A DNA stretch of 64,000 nucleotides from assembly GCF_004027225.2 (NCBI RefSeq), contig NC_044277.2, positions 87,804,283 through 87,868,282 of the forward strand, given 5' to 3'. Origin of the DNA: Strigops habroptila. Its lineage: Eukaryota; Chordata; Aves; Psittaciformes; Psittacidae. The notes beneath the pieces were generated by a model that saw only the letters and a program-made list of their open reading frames with translations, ran no database searches and was not told the origin of the DNA. The translations under genes were made by a program, and so were the position numbers. This document shows positions 9,934 to 22,494 of this stretch, one piece after another (the stretch's first letter is position 1; each line of letters opens with the position of its first letter).

Positions 9934-12920
9934 CCTTGGCTGGGAGACCCTACCTGAGTCTGCTGCATGAATCGGGGACCACAGGGCACATCATACTCCA
10001 CATGGCAAAATGCTACTTGCTGGAGAACAACCAGTCTGCAGTGAGAGGACCTCTCAGAAGGGACTGTCAATACTTACAACTTTTCACTGATAGTTATAAG
10101 GCAAAGGTCATCAGAGTGACAAATATTTTAGAGGATGCTAATTCCTTGTTAAGCCGGACATTTTATCAAAGTCAAATATAAAGTCACACACTTTAGAACA
10201 AGGGATCACGCCATAACCTAGAGAGTAAAGAAAGGTGTTCAGGAGGCAAGAGCTTCACAAAGTGCTCAGGAAGCATCTGGTGAAGGCCAGAGACAGAACA
10301 TGGTGGGACATTTCCCTAGAAACCCAGGAGAGGGAAGGGAGAGCATTCATGGTCAAAGGCAGCAGAAAAAGAGAGAGAAAATGGGAAATAATAATGCCAC
10401 AAAACCCGAGAAAAGACAAATCTTAAAAAAGATGAAGTCATCAAAGAGGCCAAAGCTAGGAGAGAAGCATGCCATCATTCCCCTGAACACAGAAAGTCAT
10501 CTAACAACATTTCGAAAGCAGGTGTAATGGGGAGACAAAAAATGAGAGGACTGCAGCTAACAGTGACTAACTTGGCTAGACAATGATTTAGCCAAATTAG
10601 CTTTTTCTAGCTTACCCTCAGTGATCTGTGTAATTCCTGCTTGGCGGAAAAAGACTTCAAAACATCATGCATGTTAAGTACTGCTTTCAACAAATATATT
10701 ACCACTACCCCTTCACGAGATAATAAGAGGGGCAGCGGTAGGATCTTTGCAGTTTGTTTTGGACACATGTAGCCGGCGTAGTTTCATCAGCTTTTCTGTC
10801 CTTCTCCTTATGCGTCCAAATGGTTCTTAAGCAGAGACTTCTGTTTTAGGAGCAGTAACTGTGTCCTTGCCATTTCAGTTTGCTCTAAGCTGCTTTAGCC
10901 ATCAGAGGTTTTGGAATCATCATTCTCAATGAGAAAAGTAGCTCTTTTTGTAGACAGAATTTAATCTTATCTCACGAAACACGAGTGTATTTCTAGTGCA
11001 TTTAGTGTGCTAGTAAAGTATTAGGTACCTGTATTTCTGATCTAATCCTTGGGTAAATATGACTAAATCAGTGACTGTAGCTTTAGGCATTCAGCCAGGG
11101 AGAAATTAATTTTCCATGCTGATGTTCTCAATGAAAAGCTCAGGTACCTCAAACAGTTTAACAAAACTAAACATGCTAGTTCTTCTGTGAAGGTTCAGTC
11201 TATGTGATAAAAAACAAATCCTTCCTTGATTGCCATCTTGCCAAGATATATAGACTGTATGTGTGCCTACTACTAGAAAGTATTAAATAAAATATTTTTC
11301 TTTGATATGAGCTCAAACACAATCTGTTAAAGCTCTGCATGTAGAAAATTAAAAATCTTTTAATTAGGCAGTGGCAGTCACGGATGGCTTAGAAGATCGT
11401 ACCACCAATCTTTGAACAGTTAAATCTATTTTCCTCCTCCACCTCATGCAGAAGAACATGTAATTTGATCATGAAACAGGAAGGTACCAAAGATAGCCTG
11501 GGAACATTCAACCAGTGGCATAACCCACCAAAATCCCTGTTTCTATCAATCCCAGTCTTAACTGAAAGCCCTCCACCAGGAAATACTGTTAGTTTCTCAT
11601 GCTCTGTTGTGGGTCACAAGATTCCTCTTACAGTCAGCCACCAGCAAACACCTCTCTGAAGCTTCATCCTCTACAAAACTGTCAGGTAAATAAAGTGCAT
11701 TTTATTCCACATATTCTCCTACTCGTCCTCCTGCTTGAAGGAAGATGGGAAGAGGGAGAATCTTACTCTGATTTTATGATATTAAAAGTTTATTTATCCT
11801 CACATTTTGCTTATGAACTTGTATTGTTTATACTGACCCATGATTTCATGTGCTCAAAACCAGCAATTGGCTCAGGGTCTGAGTTTCTTTTGCATTCAAG
11901 AGCTCTCAGCCTCTGCAAAAAACAGAAACTGAGCCATAACTACTTGCTTTTCATGTGTACAAAGCACTATGCTGAGTCTGTGATGGCAAGCAGATCTTAT
12001 TGTTAAATCAGTACTTCAATATAGGCATTTAACAGTCATTCCCACTGGCACACAGCGCATGAGGCACTGTAAACCAGACATGCGTCTCACCCTCTAGGAA
12101 AAAAAGGAAAGCACCTTTTCTCTCATACCAGCAAGATGCCTTGAAAAGTGAATATACTTTTTATCCAACTTACAATGTTATCTTCAAGAAATAATAAATT
12201 ATTTGGGAAGACTGACTCAACTTTGAAATAGTATCTCACAGTTTTATACTGCCATCCAAAAACATTAAGATAGTAACAGGCAAGGACTAAGCATGTTTTG
12301 GATGATAGGAGCAGGAGAGAGAGGAAAGCCAGGGTTAAGATGTAGCACTTGTTCACTCAATATTTAGCCAGTGTGACACTTAGTTCAGATGTAATGAATC
12401 CATTCTGCATATATGTTATTCCAATTTTAGTGTAAATCTGAAATAACTCCAGCAAAGAACAGAATTGGGTCTCCTGCCTACAGAGTACCCAGTAAGGTAT
12501 TGTGGGGAAAACTACCACAAAGAAGTGATAAACATTCATCATCCAGGCTTATGTGTCAAGGCAGACTTTGAGTTAACCACATTAAAATGAAAGGGCATAA
12601 AGCTATCAATAAAACTGCCTTTTTCCTCCATGTATGAATGAGGTGGATCCAAATGAAGGCTGCCTGGCCAAAACAACAACTGTTTTGACCATAATATCAG
12701 GAGGTTGGTGTAAGTGCTGGAAGAACGGAAAGACATTTTGGCTGTACCTCAGGGAATGCACAAGCCACCCTTTCCACATGTTTGCAGGATCTGGTTCCTG
12801 TTTGGTGCACAGCAAATCCTCCTTGAGCCGGCAGCACCTGTGACAAGGGTGCTTGTTCATCCACTGAGATGTGGTCCTGGCAGCAGTTTCTTCCCCTGTT
12901 ATCTCAAAGTTGAGGCAATA
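9934..12920. other. Gene-free sequence
   Basis: No gene, RNA or known repeat is supported. The sequence is mostly AT-rich and appears single copy. A purine-rich stretch at about 10210-10520 gives open frames in two registers, but these are lysine- and arginine-rich by composition only. Confidence 0.5.
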
Positions 12921-12976
12921 TAAGGTTCTCTAGATAAGGCCGTGTACATAAGGTTCTCCAGATAAGGCCGTGTACA
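12921..12976. repeat. Tandem duplication of a 28-mer
   Basis: Two head-to-tail copies, 12921-12948 and 12949-12976, match at 27 of 28 positions (a single T/C difference). The unit begins TAAGGTTCTC and ends GCCGTGTACA. The near-identity indicates a recent local duplication. Confidence 0.9.
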
Positions 12977-15900
12977 TACAGCATGTTTACAAATGGAAGG
13001 TATTTTTTAATGGAAGATCCTGCTTTTAAATTGGATCTTTCATTGTAAGCATATAACTGACAGGCAGCTGACTTGAGCCTCCGGCACTCTCAGTGAGCAG
13101 GCACTGCCTGCACCAGCCTGCCTCAGTCATCAGCAGCCAGAGCATCCACACTGAAGCCTTCAGTGCTACTGGCTTTTGAGAGACACAATAAACTCAAAAC
13201 TGTACAGTGACAAGTCTGCACTTTTGCCCTCCTGAAAATAAATTTATACTCAATCCACATGAGTGATGTGAGGATTAATTTTTGAATACTTGCAAATTAA
13301 TTTGGAAAAAAGGTACCAGAAATAGTAAATATGTTCTACTGAGCACTCTGCATAGCAACTATAGGAACAAGTTCTGGCATATGATTAACTTTTGCTTTAT
13401 TCTTCCCCTAACTTTGTTGTTTCCTGTTCCTTATCGCATATTCACTCAAACTATGGTGAGGTTACAGCTGTCACACAACTCTACTTGGACATCCCTACTG
13501 TGCCGGGAAAGATCAAAACATGGATTTACAAAACCATGATTATGAGAAATCATGGTGAAAAATATGCATTGTAATATCTGTTATTACTATTAACATCTGT
13601 TGTCACAATGACATCTGTCTTGGTACTTCTGTTTGCTGACAAAGTTCAGGTACCAGAAGAAGGAAGTCTAGTTCCTTGTCACAGCTCCAAAAAGTCAATA
13701 CATGTCATTGGCTTTATTACAGTGAATCACTCTTTCGGCCTTCACATGCTCAACATCCGTCAATTAAAGGAGACTTCTTATTTCAGGTACTCTAATGTAG
13801 CAATTACTACTGTTGGACTACAATTACTACTGATTGGAACCCAAATCATAAATTTGAGATGCGTATTCAAACTTCTATAAAGCTGGAAGGCACTCAAAAA
13901 ATCAAAGGTGTTGGGCCACTTCCATCTTTATCTGCTTGCATCTGCAGTGGCTTTTCAGTGGCTGTCCAAAATGAGACACTGCAAAGAAGGAGGAGAGGAT
14001 TTACATGCTGCATTTCTCATACTGACATATCTGGAGTCCTACTGATGCAATTGGACCTGCTCCTATGGTATAAACTATTAATTTTACATGGTAATACTGT
14101 ACAATATTGCCTGATTGCTATTTGTACGAGGCACTTCCCTGATACACCAGGTGCTTGAAGACATTGCTTTTCCAGTCATTGATCAACACTAAAAAACTAA
14201 AAAAATAAACAAAAAACCCTAAAAAAAAAAAAATAAATCTGTCTTGTAATTATTTTTAGTTTTAATAAGTTTTCATATGTTGTTAATTAATAAAAGCTGC
14301 TTAAAGAGGTGTCCTGGGAAATCAAGGTGAAGGTTAAGGCTGGTGTGCTGAGTCCCAGGCTCAGATATTGAATTTTGCAGCAGTGTCCCAGAAGAACACC
14401 TGCAGAAAAATCAAAGTAGCTTCTTCTCCCTCGCTCCTCACAGCCTTACTCCCTTCCACTACATGAGGCAGCCCTGACCTACTCGCAATGGGCATTTTCA
14501 AGAGTACCCTGTAAATGCAGTCCTGACATTGGGGATCTCACCCCTTCAGAGGTGAGGGAGACATTCGAGGTTTGTATCTCTCCTCTTTGCATGCTCGTGT
14601 ATTAGGGAACCACAGCAACTGCTTAAGGCCGGTATCAGAAATGCAACCACAACACTGTCCTCCCCACCATTTTATCAGGGCACTAGATGATGCATTCCTT
14701 GGAACATTACAACAATGTAGGCAGATTACTCTTTTGCTGACCCCTGCACAGGTCCAAACTAAACATCTTTTAATGCTCTAAACCAGTATCCTTCCAATGC
14801 TGGACCACCCACAGTTCATGAACAGGAGTCCTCTCTGAAGGAAAGGCAAAGCTGTGTGAGATGAAGCCATTCAAGCTGGTGTTTCAGCAGCTTCCAGCCA
14901 CCACCTTCTGAACCGTCCCTCCAAATCAAGCTGCCATTCCACACATGACTTTTCTTCTGCAGGGGGCTGCCCTGGTGCTGTGTATGCACCATGTTTGAAA
15001 CTCTGGGAAACTTTCAATGTCCTGTGCATCAAGAAAGAAAATTGCTTTTTCGTGAGTGCATTTAATTATTAATAGAAAGGCATTGTCCACAGGCAGCTCA
15101 GAACAGCAATGTTTGTTGAAAAGTTAAGAAATCTCTTGGATTTCTAGTTCTCCAATCTGTTTGGATCCATCAGGGAACAGATTCTGTTAAAACCTACAGA
15201 GCTGGGTTAAATTAGAGGACATCTTGGCTTGTAGTTAGAAGAAGGGTTATTTGCCTTTACCACTTTCAAATGCTATTTTTAAGTAGCATCAGGTACTCTT
15301 TCTTCAACCAGTGTTCACTGCTGTTTGCTCCTCAGTCTTAGAATGCTTCCGGTGCATTTGCCGAGTGTTAGTAGATTAACACACTGAGGAGGGGAGAAAA
15401 ACCACAAGCAGCTGCATCTGCCTGTGTGAAAAGACATCTGTAAGCATTGCCCAGCTTTTAGAGGCCTTTACTCTGTAGAAAAGAAAGGTTACTACCTGGC
15501 ATAACTATCAGATACATGTTTTGGATGTCATCTTAAGTAATTTATGAGAAAGGGTGAGAAAGGGAGTGGAGAAAGATGAGCTGAACATTTAGAGTCCTCT
15601 TTGAGCCAATGTTACTGCTGCACATGAAGCAGCAACTCTACAAAGAAGCTGAGGAAGTGGAAGAATCATTGATTGTATCCACCCAAAACTGAAATACCAG
15701 GGTGCTGCCAATGCCAGTAGTGGCAGGGAGTTCCCTCAAGCTCTTTGAGATAGATGTGGTGTGAATATAGCACAGTAGTCTGTGAGAGGATAAAAAGTTC
15801 TTCCAGTTGCCGAAAGTAGCCTGAGGGTATAGATGGAGAAATTATAAACTACCATTCAATATGTCTGGTAATTATGGCTGTGGCTGAAACAACTGACAGT

Positions 15901-18900
15901 CTTGGCACCACACTTCCAAATCTCCTCCATCCTGAAACATAACTTCTCTCGTGGGCTCCTTCCTACTGTTACTTGGGACTGACTGGCTTTTCTTGGCCTT
16001 TCCGTATCAGGAAGGTAGCAAAAGCCTTTCAGAGCTCCAATTATGCCTCTGCTATACAGAGTCATGCTGCACCTGAAGTGGCCATACATTTTGATCTGTT
16101 TTCAGAAAGGACATTTATGACAACGCTCCCTTCTGTTCTCATGAGAAGGTGTTTAACTTCCTCACTCCAGCCTTTCTCTTGGAAATCCCAATGTAGTTCA
16201 TGTTCCTTATTTATATTTTGTTACTGATAAGACAAGAAATTTACAACACTTTAAAAGAATTAGGTAACATCAATCTGGGATGAACTGTGTTCCAGTTTCC
16301 TCAAATCCCTGTAAAAAAACCCCTAGGATTTGGATGAAAAATACAATTGAATCTTGGGCAAGGTTAGTATGATGATGCAAAAAGGAGGCTTATGGAGATA
16401 TTAGATGGGAAGGAAAGAGGCATGATGAAAACTCCATAGGCAAATCGATTTGATGGCACAACATTAAAATTAAAGTAGTTGGTTTATATCAAGAGCCAAA
16501 CAAGTTGCTAAGATATGGCTGAATGCTTAGGTAAGATTATAGGCTGAAAACCCCAATACCTTAAGGCGAATAAATACTAATGGGTTTTAATGCCACATTG
16601 GTGACATGTTGACTCTGGGCTGATGCTGGGGACAAAGGGGCACTCAACCACCACTTACCATGCTGATTTAAGTAGAAAGTCATGCTGATGTGAGCAGCTC
16701 CTGGCCTCACCGCTCCTTTCTCTTCTGCTCTTCACCTGCTAGAGCCTGTCGGGGCACTAATCCTGCTGCCAAACACCCAACACAAGGGAAGGGCACCACA
16801 GCAACAAGTATTTGAAGGTGGGGGTCACTGCCAGTCCCCACCTGTAGTTTTGGCAACCCATGGAGCATCTCTAGCCCTGGCCCTGCAGCCCCTGCCTGCT
16901 AGCAGCTTGCAAGTTGGCACTGGGTGAACAGCCCATAGTGCCACCACTAAGGTGTCCCAAATAACCTTGCACGTCATGGCAGTCTCTTTATCAGGAACAG
17001 GAAAGCTACAGCCAAGAGATGAATTTCATTCATAGAACACTGACTGCATTGATTTCTCCCTAGAGTGGTTGCATTTTGTAGGGAAAATATTTTTCAGTTT
17101 GTTGATTTCTTATTTTGCCTCATAATCTAATTGTAGCTTTTTCCTTTCCTTCCCTGGCACCACAGTGGCTATTATTTATTTATAAAGCAAGCAAAAATGG
17201 GCTTAAAAAAAAAAAGATATGGGAAAGGCGTGATCTTTTCCTCTAGTGCTACCAGTCTATATGTGATGGGATAAAGTGGGAGTGAGAAGGAGGTTGAGGT
17301 TGGCTCATAGACAAAGATTACAGCATTAGTACATTTTCGATGCACAATTTTATAACAGTATTGTTGATTCACAGGAAATCATTACTTTGCTAAGATATAC
17401 CTTGGAAATCAGTAACTTTCTCATCTCTTGGTCTAGTGGTTCTGAAAAATCGTATTGCAAGCCATCTTTGTGGGTTTTTTTACCCCACTCATTTCTGTTG
17501 TGAAACAAAAATAACGTTAATGATTCAGTAAAGCCTAACTTTAGAATTCAAAATACCAGGAAATTTAAAGTTTAAAAAGGAGCAGTAATTTTGTCTCCTT
17601 GCATTGACGGAACCAGAATCCTAAATTGGATATGATGCTACATGGAAGCCAGGTCTGAGATCCAAAGTGAGAAGTAGCATGATCAAACAAATGAAAGCGG
17701 GGTTTGAATTGAACACCTGTTTTGGGGGGAGGGAAGGGGGGCAAAGCATGTGTTTGTATCACACTTGCAAAAAGCACGATGCAAGAGCTGAAGAGCCACA
17801 CATGGTGCAACAAAAGCTCAAATGAGAGATTTGGTTTAAGTTATAAAGAAGATAGGTCTGCAGAAAAAGAAGTGGAAGGATCTCAATGTGATCTAGCTGT
17901 GTAGACATAGGAGAGGAAAGAATAACATGAAATATCTTTCCAAGCCAGACTGGAAAGATGGTTTCTGACACTAAGTCAGGTGAAGAAGAAAATTTGAGTA
18001 AGGCACATAAAGAAATGCAGAACAAGTTAACATGCTCCTTAATCCAAATGGGGTTTAGCAGTATGAAGGCCAGCTATAGTAGACAATCTACAACACACCA
18101 CACTGCTGTTCACTCTAAGCCCCAAAACTTCCCATATTATTTTGTTAAATTACACACACTGAGTCATATTTCATTAATCATGACAAGTTGTATGTCACAC
18201 AGAACATTATCTTCATGGGTTTCAGTTGGATTCAAAATGCTATTTAAGATACCCGTTTTGTCTAAAAACCCATTCAAATAAGAGCTGTAGAGCTATACCT
18301 GTCTGAGAGATATTATGTTTCTGAAGTTGGAATTTATTTGACTAGCTAGTAGGGGGACCTTCTCTCAGAGAGAACCATGATGAAGCCACAAGGTGAAACT
18401 GATAATATTTTTGTAAGAGAATTTGCATCAGGCGTTCCTACTTTTTACTCTGAAAAAGAGCCACGAGGATCCAACACAGCTGAGTTGATATGACCAGGTG
18501 CTCACTATTTTGCAAAATAAGACTCAAGAGAAGCAGGTTGAAACATCAAATACCAACTGTTGTGAGCCCAACTCATATCACCCACAGCGCAGGATCTGAT
18601 GACTTGCTCACATTTAAAAATAGAGCGAGTCTTCTGAGAAGAGCTTAACCAATTCAAGGATGTATGTGCGCTCATGAGCAATACTCACTTCAGGACCAAA
18701 CTATCTTCAGGGTTTTGTCAGTGTGGATTTGACACTTGAAATTAGCCTGCTATGTTGCAGGCTAATTAAAATAATTGGCTGGTTATCACAGAGAGTTATG
18801 TTAACTGATGGGTGCCTGTCTCCTCCTCTGCTGGGTAAAGCCTGCAATGTGAGCTTGGCTCTTAGTCGCATCCTGCTGTTTATCTGTGGCAGACAAGCAG

Positions 18901-21900
18901 CAACCCCTGTGCTTCCAGAGCTTCAACCTCTCCCTGTGCTGGTGATAAGTTACTCCTCAAGTCCTTTTTGCCAATTGTTCTTGGCAAAGGGACCAGGGAA
19001 GACTATTGTTGTTGCTGGCTGTTATCTCTGCCTCTGACTCCACTTGGCAGGGGTGCAAATCCATCTCTCTGGTGTGGCAACAAGCTGCTGGACTCTGGAT
19101 GAGTCAACTCATTAATAAACAAAGAGTTACAAAGGAAATGGGAATCAGCCTTAACAAAATAAGTGCATAAAAAGTTTATTGGATGCTAGGGTGTTTGTCC
19201 TCCCCAGCATGACACTGCTTTATCTCGGGCCCTAGCCTTCCTATCAGAAAATGGGGAAGGTAGTAGTTTATAAAATTTTAATCAGCTTAAATGTTGATGT
19301 ATTACTTACATAGCATGGAAAGTATTTTCTATGTTGTTACTGGTGAAGGTGGGTTATTTTTAACTATTAATATATATCTGTTTCTCCATTTCTATACCTT
19401 CTCTGCTTTCTGAAGTATGCCAATGCTACTGGAAAACCTCCCATCAACCTACTGCTCGCCCTGTTTCTGTGAAGGAGTCAAGCCAGCTGCTCAGCAGGAA
19501 GCTCAAGATTGAAGTATTAAATTCTCATTAATTTTCTTCTGTGTTGAAGGCAGAAGTATGTGATGAGTTTCAGAAACACAGAACTTGGCTGGGGGTGTGT
19601 GTGTTGCAGCTTTTTGGTTTGGATGGTTGGTGGGGTTTGCTCTCCGTTTTGGTTATTTTGGGGTGGGGGGGGGGGGAGGAGTGTTTGTTTGCTTGTTTTA
19701 AAAAGGGGAGGATTTTTGTATTTTCTCCTTACAACAGCAGCCTTGTCCAATGCTCACTGTTGGCCAGGGAAGATTTCATTTGGATTAGGCCTTAGTGTTT
19801 GGCCAGCAATAGTATTATAGTGAAACAGAAAGCCTAGCTCTTCTCAGGTTGCTTGATGCTCCTTATCCCACCCTTCACGACAGTACTACCACGTTTCTTG
19901 ATCTTGCAGCAGCACTGGGAAAGCCTCACTATTTCCTCATCTGCAAGATGACCCCAGCCATATCCCCCTTCTCTCATGATCAGATGCCAATCTTGCTCTT
20001 CAAGAGGCGCTTCAACAGCCAGTCCCCACACAAGCGCCCAACTATTCCAGTGGCATTAAAACACAGCAAGATAGATACATTACACTTTAGAAGCAAAACC
20101 AGCTGTAGGCAAACATATGCTGCAGAACTATTAAATTCCACATAAAGCAAAGCTAGCTAGACAGAAAGCTTATTTACAGTGAAGTCTTATTGAACAAGAG
20201 CAACAGAGTATTACAAGTTTGGCACAGACAGCAAGCCACCTTGTCTTTCAGTACCTTTGCAAAGTAAATTATTCAAAGCCCCTAGAAAGCTTTTCTAATG
20301 GCATGAATGTAGTTGCTTACAGAAAGAAAAAGGGATTCTTCATGTTTTCCTACTTAGAAGCTCTCTCTCTTCCTTCCGAAGTCACATACCATGTAGTGGC
20401 ATGTGGTACCCTGTACCACCTTTCAAAAGCCATGCAGGATCCAAAGCCACCCCACTTCCCACAAGGTATTTCTAACAGACGGCACTGCCTTAGTTCTTCT
20501 TCCTGCCTAAAATTCACTGCCAAGTTTAACTCTGGAAATAATTGCAAGATGACCAGCCATATGCATTCTCCTCATTCAGCATTTTGTGAAATATAACGTG
20601 AATCTGTATCTACCCAGAGAAACATCAAGCTGGAATGGGACGGGGGGATTCTTAAAAAGAATACAACAGCATACTTCTGGTAAGACATTTGGTTTGTTGC
20701 TTTTAATGCATTCCTAAGAGTTCCTAACCAATTCTGAATTAGATAGTAATTGTTACACGAACACATAGCGTGAAATTTGCTGTTTGAAAAAGTAAAATCC
20801 ATGGAAAACACATACCCAAAGCTAAGTATCTGATGAGATTCCCTCATCTGTGTTAGAAAGCATTGTGTCAAGGAGAGTACTCAAGAGTTAGGAAAGGTCA
20901 CATGAAATTTGCTTAGAAAAGCCAATGGAAAGTTTCCTAAATGAAGTCCTTCAATGTAGCACAGGCAATCTTCCCAGAAAGTTTACCTACAAAGCAGTCA
21001 GTCAATGGCAACCTGTAGCGTGGACTACAAATCAATTGCATGTTATGTAAAAAACAATTTCTTTAATCAGTTGTAAAAGTCAAATAGATTTAATCAATTT
21101 TTCTCTCCACTCCTGCATAATAAAGAAATGTGAATAGACGTATGATTTACTTTGTCCACAGTTTACTATATTGCTTTACTCTCCAAGTTAGACCTCTAAA
21201 GGTTTCCCCCCTAATACACACTTCTTCAAACTTCATTTTATTTTCACTGTCCTTTCTTTTTCCATGTCAGTCCATATCCCTTCTGGGATGAAGCAGACTG
21301 ATTTAGTAGTCTATGTGACTACATACTATATACCACGGTATTACATTATCTTATTTTTAGTATGGTACTTTTAATACTACCTACTTTCCCATGTACCTAT
21401 CTACTTTTTAGCAAATGCTGCAACCTGAAGAGATGTTTTCACTCAGTTCTTCACAGCAATGTGTGTATCTTTTTTCCCTGCTGGTTTCAGAAATTCAAAT
21501 CTAGCACATATAAATAGTCAACATTGTCTTTAAATCACATTGCACTGCTATCACAGCTCCATCATCATGTCAGATTGCCTGCTCTTTGTTAGGCCCTTCT
21601 ACATTTCCTTCTCTTCCTTACTAAATGTAACCGAGTGATTTTTCTTCAGTCATGTGTTGATTTACCACCTCACTGCCTGTGCCTTCTCCAAATCAAACAT
21701 TAGACAGCACCAACACCAGTACAAACCTTGGGGGAACTCTGCTTAACCTTACTTAAACTCTGTAAACCAACTTGCATCCATCTTTTCCATTATAAAATCT
21801 TAGACCTTCTACCATAAATAAACCAAACTGACCTTTTCATGTTAAAGAAAGCAAAAGAGAAGGGGAAAATAAATCACAGAACTATGCAACCCCTGATTTA

Positions 21901-22193
21901 GGCTTGTTGAGGGAAAGCACAGTCAAGGACGAGGTGGGTAAAAGAGGATGTTAGAGCTCAGAAGGTGTCGTTGTTCACGTCGGAAGCCAAACACTGAACA
22001 GAAATGAGAGGAGGGAAATTCCCCTTGGGAAACAACTCTTGAGGGCAAGTCCACATCATGCAAGAAGCTGTACACATGACGTTCGCCCTCTTGGTTGTAC
22101 CACTGGCATGCTGCATAGAGAAAGAGAGTACTGATTATTGCTGGAAGCGTACATGTCCTAGAGGATCTCTTCACCTGTGAGTCCAAAGGCAGC
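12977..22193. other. Long gene-free stretch
   Basis: Nothing coding is supported across 9 kb. Minor features are an A-rich run at about 14190-14236, a moderately GC-rich patch at about 16620-16990 that I could not classify, and a G-run at 19660-19677. No splice-bounded conserved frame, tRNA, or transposon with recognisable ends was seen. Confidence 0.45.
19660..19680 (+). repeat. G-run (low complexity)
   Basis: Sixteen G in seventeen positions, interrupted by one T at 19664. It lies in a G- and T-rich stretch from about 19590. A quadruplex on the plus strand is possible, but this is inference from composition only. Confidence 0.8.
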
Positions 22194-22494
22194 TGTTGCA
22201 CCCAATGCCAAGGGTTTAATGAGATGCAAAATAAAGTCATAAAAAGAAGAAAAAAAAAAGTGAGAAAACAAAGTGCTAGAACTCTCCATCCTCGCACGTA
22301 TAATTACAGAAAATAACAACGAAAATAAGGTGCTTCTGGCACTTTTGGTGTTCTGGAGGTGTTTACTGTTTTGAGTCTCGACTGCGGTAAAGTGTAGGAC
22401 GCATAAACAGTGAAGCTGGCCAACCAGATGGGGCACGCGACCTTCTAATTGGGGAGTCTGCCCTAGCAATCCGGCCACTGCCGGACACACAACA
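22194..22494. repeat. Unclassified CpG-bearing block, LTR-like ends
   Basis: The block begins TGTTGCACCC and ends ACACAACA, so it has TG...CA inverted termini, and it is richer in CpG than its surroundings, especially at 22375-22490. Minus-strand positions 22478 to 22434 resemble the middle of a tRNA-Trp. A short perfect hairpin (TCCGGC/GCCGGA) lies at about 22470-22485. The flanks do not give a convincing target duplication. It may be a short LTR, a tRNA-derived SINE or chance; open frames across it are not recognised. Confidence 0.2.

Noticed and set aside
9666-10181. 171-codon plus-strand frame
   Set aside because: Its first half is LTR sequence and its second half unique flank, so it spans the LTR boundary. 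No homology or splice signals.
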